From contig CAIFEZ010000007.1 in NCBI GenBank assembly GCA_903789595.1, positions 1-53,422 of the forward strand: a stretch of 53,422 bases of DNA, in the 5' to 3' direction. The stretch is from an uncultured eubacterium 1-6. GTDB taxonomy: Bacteria; Bacillota; Clostridia; Lachnospirales; Lachnospiraceae. The notes below the pieces were generated by a model. It searched no databases, was not told the origin of the DNA, and saw nothing but the letters and a program-made list of their open reading frames with translations. Made by a program: the position numbers and the translations under genes. Position 1 is the stretch's first letter; each line of letters begins with the position of its first letter. Below, one piece after another: positions 26,607 through 35,197 of this stretch.

Positions 26607-26689
26607 GGGTCGGGAGACAGCATATCGAGGAGTAAGAGCCGCAAGAGCATATCGAGAAGTAAGGATCAGGAGGGCGCACATCGAAGAGT
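26576..26689 (+). repeat. 3'-end echoes of the repressor gene, stop codon included
   Basis: Four units of 29, 29, 27 and 29 bp start at 26576, 26605, 26634 and 26661. The first is the real gene end (codons for VGREHIEE and TAA). Each copy keeps CATATCGAGGAGTAAG or a near variant, including the TAA. Confidence 0.92.
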
Positions 26690-26744
26690 AAGAAGATGCG
26701 CGGCACTGCATAGCCCTGCGCAGAAAGAAGATTATACTTGGAAG

Positions 26745-26804
26745 ATTCCACAGTCCATTGTCGGAGCCGCGGTACGGCAGACAGAGGGGCTGTGGGATTT
26801 TTTT
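26745..26804 (+). terminator. Terminator of the metal-efflux region
   Basis: ATTCCACAG pairs with CTGTGGGAT (one G-U pair). Inside lies a nested TTGTC/GACAG and GCCG/CGGC hairpin. Seven T residues follow. Confidence 0.85.
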
Positions 26805-26842
26805 GTTGAATAGGAAAGTTCTATCTGCAGTTCCGTTTTTTC

Positions 26843-26871
26843 TTGACATTTTCTGCCGAAAGCCGTACAAA
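26843..26871 (+). promoter_or_regulatory. Promoter of the aldolase-kinase-DeoR operon
   Basis: TTGACA, 17 bp, TACAAA, 239 bp upstream of the aldolase start. Confidence 0.7.
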
Positions 26872-26882
26872 TAATATGCCAT

Positions 26883-26915
26883 ACGAAATAAATAAAACTT
26901 ACGAACGAAATAAAA
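26883..26915 (+). promoter_or_regulatory. Candidate DeoR-family operator
   Basis: ACGAAATAAA occurs twice (26883 and 26906, 23 bp apart), with ACGAAC in between, right at the expected start of transcription. Direct CGAA-type repeats are usual for DeoR-family regulators, and the operon ends with one. Confidence 0.4.
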
Positions 26916-26933
26916 TGACTGGTATTAGAAAGC

Positions 26934-27090
26934 ACAAGCGGTGCAGAAAGCGGAGGAAGCGCAAGTAGTGCAGAAAGCGCAGAAAACGCAGGCAGCACAA
27001 GTAGTGCAGAAAACGCAGGCAGCGCAGCAAGCACAAGCGGTGCAGAAAATGCAGGCCGTGCAGAAAGCGCAGGCAGTGCAGCAAGTGTAT
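26934..27090 (+). repeat. Short GCAGAAAGCGCAGGCA-type repeats in the aldolase leader
   Basis: Imperfect units of 12-15 bp (CAGAAAACGCAG, GTGCAGAAAGCG) fill the leader. In one frame (from the GTG at 26941) they read as Gln/Ala/Val/Lys repeats and stay open into the aldolase gene. No ribosome site supports that frame. Confidence 0.75.
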
Positions 27091-27109
27091 GAAGTGAAAG
27101 GAGTTGTTT

Positions 27110-27787
27110 ATGATGGAAATTCTGATTGACACCGCAAATATTGAGAAAATCCGGAAGTACGACGAGATTCTGAATCTGACGGGTGTGACCTGCAACCCGA
27201 CGATTATTTCGAAGGAGAAGGGGGATTTCTGGAAGATTCTGGAGGAGATCCGCTCTGTGATCGGCGGGAAGCAGCTGCACGTGCAGGTGACGGCGCAGGA
27301 CTATGTGGGAATGCTGCGGGAGGCAGACGTGATCGCGGACCATCTCGGCCGGGAGAACACCTATATCAAGGTGCCGGTCAACGAGACGGGACTTCATGTG
27401 ATCCGCACGCTGAAGGAGAAAGGATTCAAGGTTACCGGAACGGCGGTGTACATGACACAGCAGGCGATGCTGGCATCATCCGTCGGAGCGGATTATGTGG
27501 CGCCGTATTTTAATCGGATGAACAACAATAATGTGCGGGCCGGTGAGGCAATCGCGGATATGGCGGATCTGTTCCGGATGCATGGGGCGGAGACGAAGAT
27601 TCTCGCCGCGAGCTTCCACAATACGCAGCAGATCATGGATGCGTTTCTGGCGGGAGCAGACGCATGCACCGCGGATCCGTCCTATTTTTCCGCGATGGTC
27701 GAAAATCCGCTCATCGCGGATGCTGTCCGGGGATTCGACGATGACTGGAAGAGTGTCTACGGAGACCGGAGAATCTACGAGCTTTGA
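27110..27787 (+). CDS. Fructose-6-phosphate aldolase / transaldolase-like protein
   Basis: 225 residues, the length of the FSA/TalC family. Motifs: LIDTANIEKI at the N-terminus, GVTCNPTIISKEKGDF, and TYIKVPVN with the Schiff-base lysine. Also visible are KVTGTAVYMTQQAMLA and VAPYFNRMN. AAAGGAG sits 6 bases before the ATG at 27110; the next codon is also ATG and could be used. It is the first gene of an operon with a pentulose-kinase-like gene and a DeoR regulator. It therefore probably cleaves or transfers a three-carbon unit of a sugar phosphate made by that kinase. True substrate unknown. Confidence 0.88.
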   Translation: MMEILIDTANIEKIRKYDEILNLTGVTCNPTIISKEKGDFWKILEEIRSVIGGKQLHVQVTAQDYVGMLREADVIADHLGRENTYIKVPVNETGLHVIRTLKEKGFKVTGTAVYMTQQAMLASSVGADYVAPYFNRMNNNNVRAGEAIADMADLFRMHGAETKILAASFHNTQQIMDAFLAGADACTADPSYFSAMVENPLIADAVRGFDDDWKSVYGDRRIYEL

Positions 27788-27805
27788 GGACAGGGGGTGC
27801 AGCCA

Positions 27806-29329
27806 ATGGCAAAATATCTGCTGGCCCATGATCTCGGCACATCCGGCGACAAGGTGACGCTGTTTGATACGGACGGGAACAGCGTGAGCAGCTCGACGAT
27901 TCAGTACCCGGTGCACTATTTCGGAGGGCACTGCGCGGAACAGAATCCTGATGACTGGTGGAGGGCGGTTGCCGAGGGCACCAGAAGGGCAATTGAGGGA
28001 ATCCGTCCAGCGGATGTGATTGGTGTTTCTTTTTCGGCGCAGATGCAGTGGTGCCTTCCGGCAGACCGGGAAGGCAGGCCGCTTCGGCCCGCAATGATCT
28101 GGGCGGACCACAGGGCGGTCCGTGAGAAGGAATTTCTGACCCGGGAGATCGGGTTTGAAGATTTCTGCGGGATCACGGGGCACAGGCCGAATGAGAGCTA
28201 TACCTTGGAAAAAATCATGTGGCTGAAGAGCCATGAACCGGATGTCTATCGGAAGACTTACAAGGTGCTTCAGGTGAAGGACTACATCATTTTCCGGCTG
28301 ACCGGTGCGTTTGTGACGGATTATTCGGACGCGTCGGGGACCAATGCGCTGGATCTCAGGCGCATGGACTGGTCAGAGCCGATTCTGACCGCTTCCGGCA
28401 TTGACACCGCACTGTTTCCGGAGCTTCACCAGTCGGTGGATGTGGCAGGGTATGTCACAAGGGAAGCTTCGGAGCTGACGGGGCTGGCCGAGGGAACCCC
28501 GGTTGTCTGCGGAGGCGGAGACGGTCCGTGCTCCGCGGTCGGTGCCGGATGCGTGCAGGACAATGCGCTGTTTGCCACCTTCGGAACGTCCGCGTGGATC
28601 GGCGGGACATCAAAGCAAATTTTTGAGGATAAGGACCGCATACTGATGTGCTTTGCGCATGTGATTCCGGGAAAATACATGCCGTGCGGGACCATGCAAG
28701 CGGCAGGAAGCTCCTATTCGTACATCCGCGGTCTTTTGGAACCGGGAGCGGACTATGAGGAGCTTGACCGGCTGATCGAAGCGGCGGGTCCCGGAGCGGG
28801 AGGGCTGATTTTTCTCCCGTACCTGATCGGGGAGCGTGCGCCTAGGTGGAACGAGAAATGCAGCGGCGCATTTCTCGGCATGCGCATGGAACACGGAAAA
28901 CCGGAATATCTGAGGGCGGTTATTGAGGGCGTCGCGATGAACCTGAACCTGATTCTCGAGGCGTACAGAAGACAGATGCGCGCGGAGGAGATGATCCTCA
29001 CGGGCGGAGGCGCGAGGAGTGATACCGTCTGTCAGATACTCTCCGACGTCCTGCAGGTCCGGCTGAATGTTCCGGATCATGTAGACACCGCGACATCCAT
29101 GGCTGCTGCCGTGATCGCAGGAGTCGGGGTCAGGGCATATCCGGATTTCGGCGAGATTCGCCGTTTTCTGGGGCAGGACAGAAGCTTCCGGCCGGATCAG
29201 CGGAATGCCGCTCTCTATCAGCAGATGGAAAGAATTTTTGACGACAGCTATCACGCGCTGGAGCCGGTGTTCGACGAACTCGAGACTCTGCATCGGGACG
29301 AAGCGGGAGAGCAGGCGGATCATGCATGA
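27806..29329 (+). CDS. FGGY-family sugar kinase, xylulokinase-like
   Basis: 507 residues from the ATG at 27806; AGGGGG lies 10 bases upstream, while the GTG at 27797 is too close to it. The N-terminal phosphate loop is AHDLGTSGDKVTLFD. Other motifs are WWRAV, AMIWADHRAV, ATFGTSAWIGG (ATP region) and LTGGGARSDTVCQILSDVL. These fit xylulokinase (XylB) best among FGGY kinases, though related kinases for other ketoses cannot be excluded. It phosphorylates a sugar with ATP in the cytosol. It ends four bases into the next reading frame (ATGA). Confidence 0.88.
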   Translation: MAKYLLAHDLGTSGDKVTLFDTDGNSVSSSTIQYPVHYFGGHCAEQNPDDWWRAVAEGTRRAIEGIRPADVIGVSFSAQMQWCLPADREGRPLRPAMIWADHRAVREKEFLTREIGFEDFCGITGHRPNESYTLEKIMWLKSHEPDVYRKTYKVLQVKDYIIFRLTGAFVTDYSDASGTNALDLRRMDWSEPILTASGIDTALFPELHQSVDVAGYVTREASELTGLAEGTPVVCGGGDGPCSAVGAGCVQDNALFATFGTSAWIGGTSKQIFEDKDRILMCFAHVIPGKYMPCGTMQAAGSSYSYIRGLLEPGADYEELDRLIEAAGPGAGGLIFLPYLIGERAPRWNEKCSGAFLGMRMEHGKPEYLRAVIEGVAMNLNLILEAYRRQMRAEEMILTGGGARSDTVCQILSDVLQVRLNVPDHVDTATSMAAAVIAGVGVRAYPDFGEIRRFLGQDRSFRPDQRNAALYQQMERIFDDSYHALEPVFDELETLHRDEAGEQADHA

Positions 29330-29346
29330 TGCCGGAGGGGTGCAGG

Positions 29347-30108
29347 ATGGGAAAAGTTGAGGATAGACGCGGAAGGATTCTGAGGCTTCTCAGTGAGAGA
29401 GGGCAGATCAGCGTCAGAGAGCTGGCGGAGTCGGAGAACACGTCCATCGTGACGATCCGGAAGGACCTGACCGATCTGGAGGAGCAGCGCTTTATTCGAA
29501 GAGAGCAGGGATACGCGTCCCTGAATACCGATTCGGCGATGACAGGGCGGATGTCGGTCAATTATGAGGCAAAATGCCGCATTGCAGCAAAGGCCGCGTC
29601 TCTGGTGCAGGATCGTGACACGGTGATGATTGAGTCGGGGTCATCCTGCGTCCTGCTGGCGAGGGAACTCGCAAAATCGGGAAAGCATGTGACCGTCGTC
29701 ACGAATTCGGTGTTTATGACCGGATTTGTGCGGAAGACGGGAAATGTGTCGTTTGTCCTGACCGGCGGGGAGTACCTGCCGGACTCCGAATGCATGACGG
29801 GGACGCTTGCCGTCCGCGCCGTCCGGACCTTTCACGCGCGAATCTTGTTCTCGGGAACAGACGGATTCAGCCGGGAGCAGGGATTCACCGGTGACAGCCT
29901 GGCCAAGGCGGAGGTGATTCAGGCAATGGCGGAGCAGTCAGATCGGACCGTTGTTCTCGCGGAACAGGCAAAATTCCGCAGACAGGGCGCCGTGTCCGTT
30001 TTTCCGGACGGCAGCCCGGACGCCGTCGTGACCGATTGCGAGCCGGACGCCGGCGTGCGTGCGGGTCTCAGGGAACGCGGCATCCGGATCCTGTACGCAA
30101 ACAGCTAG
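29347..30108 (+). CDS. DeoR-family sugar-phosphate-responsive regulator
   Basis: 253 residues. The N-terminal DeoR helix-turn-helix reads RRGRILRLLSERGQISVREL and SIVTIRKDLTDLEEQRFIRR. The C-terminal sensor domain reads VMIESGSSCVLLARELA, FSGTDGFSREQGFTG and SDRTVVLAEQAKF, the usual sugar-phosphate isomerase-like fold. The ATG at 29347 has GGAGGGG upstream; an ATG at 29326 overlaps the kinase stop but lacks its own site. As last gene of the operon it probably autoregulates through the CGAAATAAA repeats near 26883 and responds to a phosphorylated intermediate. Confidence 0.9.
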   Translation: MGKVEDRRGRILRLLSERGQISVRELAESENTSIVTIRKDLTDLEEQRFIRREQGYASLNTDSAMTGRMSVNYEAKCRIAAKAASLVQDRDTVMIESGSSCVLLARELAKSGKHVTVVTNSVFMTGFVRKTGNVSFVLTGGEYLPDSECMTGTLAVRAVRTFHARILFSGTDGFSREQGFTGDSLAKAEVIQAMAEQSDRTVVLAEQAKFRRQGAVSVFPDGSPDAVVTDCEPDAGVRAGLRERGIRILYANS

Positions 30109-30117
30109 AGGTATCTG

Positions 30118-30248
30118 TACTGATTTTACTTGTTCGCGCGGCCCCTGCGCTGCGCCTGCTTCGAGATCGAAAGAATCGCCAGAGCACTGATTTCCGCCGT
30201 TCGTGTGGTCCTTGCGTTGCGTATGCTACGGCGAAAACAGATTGCCGG
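30118..30248 (+). repeat. Two degenerate 63-67-bp direct repeats
   Basis: ACTGATTTTACTTGTTCGCG at 30119 and ACTGATTTCCGCCGTTCGTG at 30186 start two diverged copies of one unit. They fill most of the gap between the DeoR gene and the siroheme reductase. Confidence 0.6.
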
Positions 30249-30257
30249 TGTTACAAT
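30249..30257 (+). promoter_or_regulatory. Extended -10 promoter of siroheme reductase 1
   Basis: TG, one base, TACAAT, 32 bp before the start codon. No -35 box stands out. Confidence 0.4.
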
Positions 30258-30289
30258 GATCCGAAAATCTGCGAAAAGGGGTAATCGGC

Positions 30290-31870
30290 ATGACCAGCAT
30301 AAATCATACCAATCAGAACGAGGTCTGGAAGAAAGAAAAAGATGGTCTTGAGATTCTGAAAGAAATGGACGCTCTGGCGGAGACACCGTTTGAGCAAATT
30401 GACAAGTCGGACATCGAAAGACTGAAGTGGGCGGGCATATACTGTCAGAGGCCGAAAAACGGACGGTTTCTGATTCGTGTGAAGCTTTCGTCCGGAAAGC
30501 TGACCGCTGATCAGGCCGGGGTGATCGCCGGGATTTCACATGATTATGGTGCCGACAGCATTCAGATCACGATTCGGCAGTGCATTCAGATACATAATCT
30601 GCAGCTTTCGGATATGCCGGATATCTTCGCCAGACTGAAAAAGGCCGGGCTTACGACCGTCGAGGGCTGCGGCGACGTTCCGAGAAATATTCTGGGAAAT
30701 CCGCTGATGGGAGTTGATCCGGAGGAACTTTTTGACACGACGCCGATCGTGGAAGAGGCGGCCCGGAGATTTGTGGGGAATCCGCTGTACTCCAATCTTC
30801 CGAGAAAATTCAAGCTGAGTTTTTCCGCGAATCCTCATGATCCGGGATACGCCGGCATCAACGATCTGGCATTTGTCCCGGCGGTAAGCGAGGAGGGGGA
30901 GACTGGCTTTCACGCGTGGATCGGCGGAGGCCTCTCTGCGGAGCCGATGCTCGCGAAGAAGCTGTCCTTCTTCATTCCGGCGGAACGGGCGGTGGATGTC
31001 GCGGAGGCGGCCGCTGCCGTCTTCCGGGACCATGGCTTTCGCGAGGCCAGAAATCACTGCCGCTTGAAGTATCTTGTTGAGGAAATCGGGACCGCGCGGA
31101 CAGAGGAGATGCTGGAAGCCATCACGGGGCCGCTTCCGAGAGGCGGCCGGACGGTGATGAAAAGCTGGAACCGGGGAAATTTCTACGGCATACACAGACA
31201 GAAGCAGGATGGCCTGTGCTATGCCGGACTTGCGGTTCCGGGAGGGACGATGACCGCCCCCGAGCTGATGGAGCTGGCGGAGCTCGCAAGGCAGTACGGC
31301 GACGGGGAAATGCGGACCACGAACACACATCAGATCCTTATCCTGAACATTCCGGAGGAAAAGACAGCGTTGTTCCGGAAGGAACCCGTTCTTAAGAAAT
31401 TCAAGCTGTCTCCGGGAGCATTTTCCGGGTATGCCGCGTCCTGCACGGGCAATCAGTACTGCAATTTTGCCGGAGCGGAGACAAAACAGAGACTGAAGCT
31501 TCTGACAGAGGAGCTGGACCGCCGTTTCCCGCATCTCAGAATGCCTGTCCGCGTGAATATGACCGGGTGCCCACACTCCTGCGCGCATCCGCAGATTGCC
31601 GACATCGGCCTTACCTGTGCGAAAATCCGTACGGAAGCAGGAGTGAAGGACGGATTTTCCGTCTGCGTCGGAGGCCATCTCGGAAAGGATCCGAGGTTCG
31701 GATTCCGTCTTGAAGGGCGAATTGTGAGCGAAAAGACTGCGGATTTTATCACAGATGCCGTCCGCTATTATCTGGACAACCGGAGAAAAGGGGAGCGGTT
31801 CTACAGCTTCGCGGAGCGGGTGGGTGCGGAACCGTTCCAGAACATTCTGAATATCTATACGCAGGAGTAA
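30290..31870 (+). CDS. Siroheme nitrite/sulfite reductase 1
   Basis: 526 residues. Two nitrite/sulfite-reductase half domains are visible. The [4Fe-4S]-siroheme ligands are in CTGNQYC (C-x5-C) and MTGCPHSCAHPQ (C-x3-C). The N-terminal ferredoxin-like half reads IRVKLSSGKLTADQAGVIA and QITIRQCIQIHNL. It probably reduces nitrite or sulfite with six electrons, supplied by ferredoxin since no flavoprotein subunit is fused. Genes for siroheme synthesis or sulfate/nitrate uptake are not adjacent. AAGGGG precedes the ATG. A second, divergent member lies at 44038. Substrate choice cannot be read with certainty. Confidence 0.9.
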   Translation: MTSINHTNQNEVWKKEKDGLEILKEMDALAETPFEQIDKSDIERLKWAGIYCQRPKNGRFLIRVKLSSGKLTADQAGVIAGISHDYGADSIQITIRQCIQIHNLQLSDMPDIFARLKKAGLTTVEGCGDVPRNILGNPLMGVDPEELFDTTPIVEEAARRFVGNPLYSNLPRKFKLSFSANPHDPGYAGINDLAFVPAVSEEGETGFHAWIGGGLSAEPMLAKKLSFFIPAERAVDVAEAAAAVFRDHGFREARNHCRLKYLVEEIGTARTEEMLEAITGPLPRGGRTVMKSWNRGNFYGIHRQKQDGLCYAGLAVPGGTMTAPELMELAELARQYGDGEMRTTNTHQILILNIPEEKTALFRKEPVLKKFKLSPGAFSGYAASCTGNQYCNFAGAETKQRLKLLTEELDRRFPHLRMPVRVNMTGCPHSCAHPQIADIGLTCAKIRTEAGVKDGFSVCVGGHLGKDPRFGFRLEGRIVSEKTADFITDAVRYYLDNRRKGERFYSFAERVGAEPFQNILNIYTQE

Positions 31871-31893
31871 TCGTCCGCCGGCGTATCAAAAAT

Positions 31894-31995
31894 GTCAATA
31901 CATTAGAAATGTCAGTGTGCGAGAAATGTTAATGCACGAGAAATGCCAGTGCATGAGAAGCTTCACGGAACGAAAAGTGTCAGTACATCAGAACG
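31894..31995 (+). repeat. 17-bp tandem repeats after siroheme reductase 1
   Basis: Four exact-length 17-bp units start at 31894, 31911, 31928 and 31945 (pattern GTCAGTGCACGAGAAAT). A fifth copy lies at 31979. The rest of the gap to asnS holds no gene. It contains a short element (32003-32028) that is also found near 51460. Confidence 0.85.
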
Positions 31996-32002
31996 ATCAT
32001 TG

Positions 32003-32028
32003 TATCTGAAAAGGCGGGGATTTCACAG
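32003..32028 (+). other. Intergenic element shared with 51460-51484
   Basis: TATCTGAAA, an optional A, then GGCGGGGATTTCACAG occurs here and again at 51460. Both copies sit roughly 130-140 bp upstream of a TATAAT box and are followed some 40-50 bp later by GTTAAG. Role unknown. Confidence 0.6.
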
Positions 32029-32145
32029 AGCTTTTGCTGCAGCCGGTTTGCGAATGGCTGGAGAGCCGTTAAGTCCCTGCTATTCCATATACTTTGCAAC
32101 AGCTGCCGAAACCGAATGCAGCGTGCCCGTACTCAGAATTGCATA

Positions 32146-32175
32146 TTGCTTAATGCGAGAGAGGTGATATATAAT
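32146..32175 (+). promoter_or_regulatory. Promoter of asnS
   Basis: TTGCTT, 18 bp, perfect TATAAT; the leader is about 45 bases, too short for a T-box. Confidence 0.7.
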
Positions 32176-32225
32176 TCAGGATAAGTGTTTTATCAGAATT
32201 GTAATATGGAAGAAAGAGGCATATC

Positions 32226-33620
32226 ATGGAACATTTGGTTACAGTCAGAGAGATTTATAAGGAACGCGAGAAATATATCGGTCAGAAGATCAAGGTCGGA
32301 GGCTGGGTCCGCAATATCCGGGATTCCAAGACCTTCGGATTCATCGTCCTGCATGACGGAACCTTCTTCGAGACCCTGCAGATTGTGTATGCGGACAAGC
32401 TGGATAACTTCAAGGAAATCTCCTCACTGAATATCGGAGCCGCGATCATCGTCGAGGGTACGCTGGTGGCGACGCCGAACGCGAAGCAGCCGTTTGAGAT
32501 TCAGGCGGAGAGCGTCGTGCTCGAGGGAGCCTCGACACCGGACTATCCGCTTCAGCCGAAGCGTCACACGATGGATTATCTCCGGACGATCTCGCACCTT
32601 CGTCCCCGCGCGAATATCTTTCAGGCTACTTTCCGGGTACGTTCCCTGATTGCCTACGCCATTCATAAATTTTTCCAGGAGAATGACTTCGTGTATGTGC
32701 ATACGCCGCTGATTACTTCCAGTGATGCGGAGGGAGCCGGCGAGATGTTCCAGGTGACCACGTTGGATCTGGCGAATGTTCCGAAAAATGAAGACGGAAC
32801 GGTGGATTTCTCCCAGGATTTCTTCAACAAGCCGACCAACCTCACCGTGAGCGGACAGCTTTACGGCGAGACCTTTGCACAGGCATTCCGCAAGATCTAC
32901 ACCTTCGGTCCGACCTTCCGCGCCGAGAATTCCAACACCACCCGCCACGCGGCGGAGTTCTGGATGATTGAGCCGGAGATTGCTTTCGCGGACCTCGAGG
33001 ACGACATGGAGTGTGCGGAGTCGATGCTGAAGTATGTCATCCGTTACGTGCTGGAGAACGCGCCGGAGGAGATGGAATTTTTTAATAAATTCGTGGACAA
33101 GGGTCTGCTCGACCGTCTGAATCATGTCGTGAACTCCGATTTCGGCCGAGTTACTTACACCGAGGCCATCGATATCCTCGAGAAGCACAACGACGAATTC
33201 GATTACAAGGTAAGCTGGGGCTGCGATCTTCAGACCGAGCATGAGAGATATCTGACCGAGAAGGTATTCAAGAAGCCGATTTTTGTCACGGATTATCCGA
33301 AGGATATCAAGGCCTTCTACATGAAGCTGAATCCGGACGGGAAGACAGTCGCTGCCATGGACTGTCTGGTTCCGGGCATCGGAGAGATCATCGGAGGAAG
33401 CCAGAGGGAGGAAGATTACGACAAGCTGAAGTCCCGCATGGAAGAGCTGAAGATGGATATGAGCCAGTATGATTTCTATCTCGATCTACGGAAGTACGGA
33501 ACGACCCGTCATTCCGGATTCGGGCTGGGATTTGAGAGGTGCGTGATGTATCTGACAGGAATGGGGAACATCCGTGACGTACTTCCGTTCCCGAGAACCG
33601 TCAACCACTGCGATCTGTAA
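32226..33620 (+). CDS. asnS: Asparaginyl-tRNA synthetase
   Basis: 464 residues, the normal length. The N-terminal OB fold binds the anticodon ([20 protein letters not shown]). The class II catalytic core has motif 2 ([21 protein letters not shown] region) and motif 3 ([20 protein letters not shown]). The sequence suits AsnRS rather than AspRS (for example the [20 protein letters not shown] stretch). It charges tRNA-Asn in the cytosol. It has its own promoter and is followed by a diverged copy of its own last 28 bases at 33661-33688. Confidence 0.96.
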   Translation: MEHLVTVREIYKEREKYIGQKIKVGGWVRNIRDSKTFGFIVLHDGTFFETLQIVYADKLDNFKEISSLNIGAAIIVEGTLVATPNAKQPFEIQAESVVLEGASTPDYPLQPKRHTMDYLRTISHLRPRANIFQATFRVRSLIAYAIHKFFQENDFVYVHTPLITSSDAEGAGEMFQVTTLDLANVPKNEDGTVDFSQDFFNKPTNLTVSGQLYGETFAQAFRKIYTFGPTFRAENSNTTRHAAEFWMIEPEIAFADLEDDMECAESMLKYVIRYVLENAPEEMEFFNKFVDKGLLDRLNHVVNSDFGRVTYTEAIDILEKHNDEFDYKVSWGCDLQTEHERYLTEKVFKKPIFVTDYPKDIKAFYMKLNPDGKTVAAMDCLVPGIGEIIGGSQREEDYDKLKSRMEELKMDMSQYDFYLDLRKYGTTRHSGFGLGFERCVMYLTGMGNIRDVLPFPRTVNHCDL

Positions 33621-33688
33621 GAACGAGCAGACGATTTTCCGGTGAGATCAGTGCGCTGCAGAGAACCGGCAGTCGCTGCGGTCTGTAA
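33593..33688 (+). repeat. Echo of the asnS 3' end, stop codon included
   Basis: Bases 33593-33620 (gene end with TAA) recur at 33661-33688 with 23 of 28 matching, including CTGTAA. The offset is 68 bp. Confidence 0.75.
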
Positions 33689-33703
33689 CGGGCATGTCAG
33701 AGG

Positions 33704-35098
33704 GTGAGTCATTACACATTTATTATGGAAGAAAAAGAAAAGCAGGCATCGGTAACGGAAGAGAAAGCCGTCGGCAATGCGGAAACCGAAGAAGAGAAGA
33801 AGTCCGCGAAGAGAAGAATCCGGGACAATTTCCGCCCGGAATACACCAGGATCTCGTTTTATGTCGTGATCACGGTGATGATCATCTATTTTCTGATCCG
33901 GATCTTTGATCACGTCGGGAACATAGCGGGCGCAATCGGTTCGGGCTTCCGGTGGATGGGCGTGATCATCCGGCCGCTGGTTCTGGGTCTCGTGTTCGCG
34001 TATCTGCTTTACCCGATGGTCAATTTTTTCGAGCGGCACATCGATGCCCTGAGAAGCCGCCTGTCGGCAAGGAAGCCCGGGGGAGAGAAGAAAGCGGAAC
34101 GGGAAGGCCAGACAGCGAAATCTGGAAAAGAGCGAAAACGAAAGTCCTCGAGGGGACTGGCGGTTGCAGCTACCTGTGTGATCGTCGCGGCAATCATCTT
34201 CGTTATTCTGTCTCTGATCGTATCGACCATCACGAGTCAGCTGAGTGTCATCAGTCTGGACAGCTTTGATACGATCCTGAACGGGTTTATCGATGATCTG
34301 AACGGACTCGCCCGCAACATCGAATCGGTGCTGCACAGGCTGAATATTTCATCGGCGCAGATCAACGGGTTCATCAATCAGGCGGGAGACAGCCTGTCGG
34401 ATTCTATCGAGAAGCTCGCGTCAAATCTGCTCGTCGGAATCAAGAACCTGCCGTCCTTCTTCTCGATGCTCCTGTTCGCCATCATCTTCGGAATCTATTT
34501 CATGGCTGACGGCGAGGGACTGAAGAAGTACTGGGGTCATGTGTTCCGCACGATCGCCGGTAAAAAGGGCAGGAAGTATCTCGAGGAGTTTGCCTCGGAG
34601 GCGGATCGGGTATTTTCCGGATACATCCGCGGGCAGCTGATGGACGCACTGTTCATGTCGGTGGCGGTGAGCATCACGCTCTCAATCATCGGGGTAAAAT
34701 ATTCGATCATCATCGGCGTCCTCACGGGGATCGGCAACCTGATTCCGTATGTCGGCCCCTTTGTGGCGTACGGCTCCACGGCAATTGTCTGCCTGCTGAA
34801 CTGGAATCTGGAGCGGTTCATCGTGGCAATGGTCGCGCTGTTTATTCTGCAGACAATCGACGGCAATGTCGTGAATCCGAAGCTTCTGGGCAACAGCATC
34901 CGGATCCATCCGGTTCTGGTCATCGTATCGCTGCTGATCGGAGGAAAGATCGGCGGCCTTCTGGGAATGATCATCGCGGTTCCCTGCGGCGGTCTGCTCA
35001 AGGTCTATTTCGAAAAGCTGATCGCTTATATCGCAAACCGCAAGAAGACGGCAGCCATGAAGCAGGAGGAGCAGAGGCCCGAGAACAGGCAGGCGTAG
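33704..35098 (+). CDS. AI-2E-family transporter-like membrane protein
   Basis: Up to 464 residues. The start is uncertain: GTG at 33704 or ATG at 33725, neither with a clear ribosome site. A charged N-terminus (EEKEKQASVTEEKAVGNAE) precedes seven or eight membrane helices. Helix 1 is FYVVITVMIIYFLIRIF. The conserved C-terminal core reads GIGNLIPYVGPFVAYGSTAIV, LQTIDGNVVNPKLLGN and GGKIGGLLGMIIAVP, which define the AI-2E/YtvI/PerM family. A charged cytosolic loop (residues 115-145) separates helices 2 and 3. Members include exporters of signal molecules and Na/H antiporters, so the substrate is open. The last 36 bp are duplicated past the stop. Confidence 0.88.
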   Translation: MSHYTFIMEEKEKQASVTEEKAVGNAETEEEKKSAKRRIRDNFRPEYTRISFYVVITVMIIYFLIRIFDHVGNIAGAIGSGFRWMGVIIRPLVLGLVFAYLLYPMVNFFERHIDALRSRLSARKPGGEKKAEREGQTAKSGKERKRKSSRGLAVAATCVIVAAIIFVILSLIVSTITSQLSVISLDSFDTILNGFIDDLNGLARNIESVLHRLNISSAQINGFINQAGDSLSDSIEKLASNLLVGIKNLPSFFSMLLFAIIFGIYFMADGEGLKKYWGHVFRTIAGKKGRKYLEEFASEADRVFSGYIRGQLMDALFMSVAVSITLSIIGVKYSIIIGVLTGIGNLIPYVGPFVAYGSTAIVCLLNWNLERFIVAMVALFILQTIDGNVVNPKLLGNSIRIHPVLVIVSLLIGGKIGGLLGMIIAVPCGGLLKVYFEKLIAYIANRKKTAAMKQEEQRPENRQA

Positions 35099-35137
35099 AA
35101 AGAGGAGCAGAGGTTCGAGAACAGGCGGGCGTAGAAA
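35066..35137 (+). repeat. 36-bp echo of the AI-2E gene end, stop codon included
   Basis: Units 35066-35101 (with the real TAG) and 35102-35137 differ at three positions; both keep GGCGTAGAAA. Confidence 0.9.
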
Positions 35138-35197
35138 TCAGAACTGTCTGGCTTGAAATCGCATTCGGCCTGTCCTGCGCGCTGGGTGTGCAGGATG

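Noticed and set aside
26915-26968. 17-aa basic peptide ORF (MTGIRKHKRC...)
   Set aside because: No ribosome site; it falls in repeat DNA of the aldolase leader.
32028-32225. T-box leader before asnS
   Set aside because: The promoter lies only 45-50 bases before the start codon, too short, and no T-box sequence or terminator is seen.
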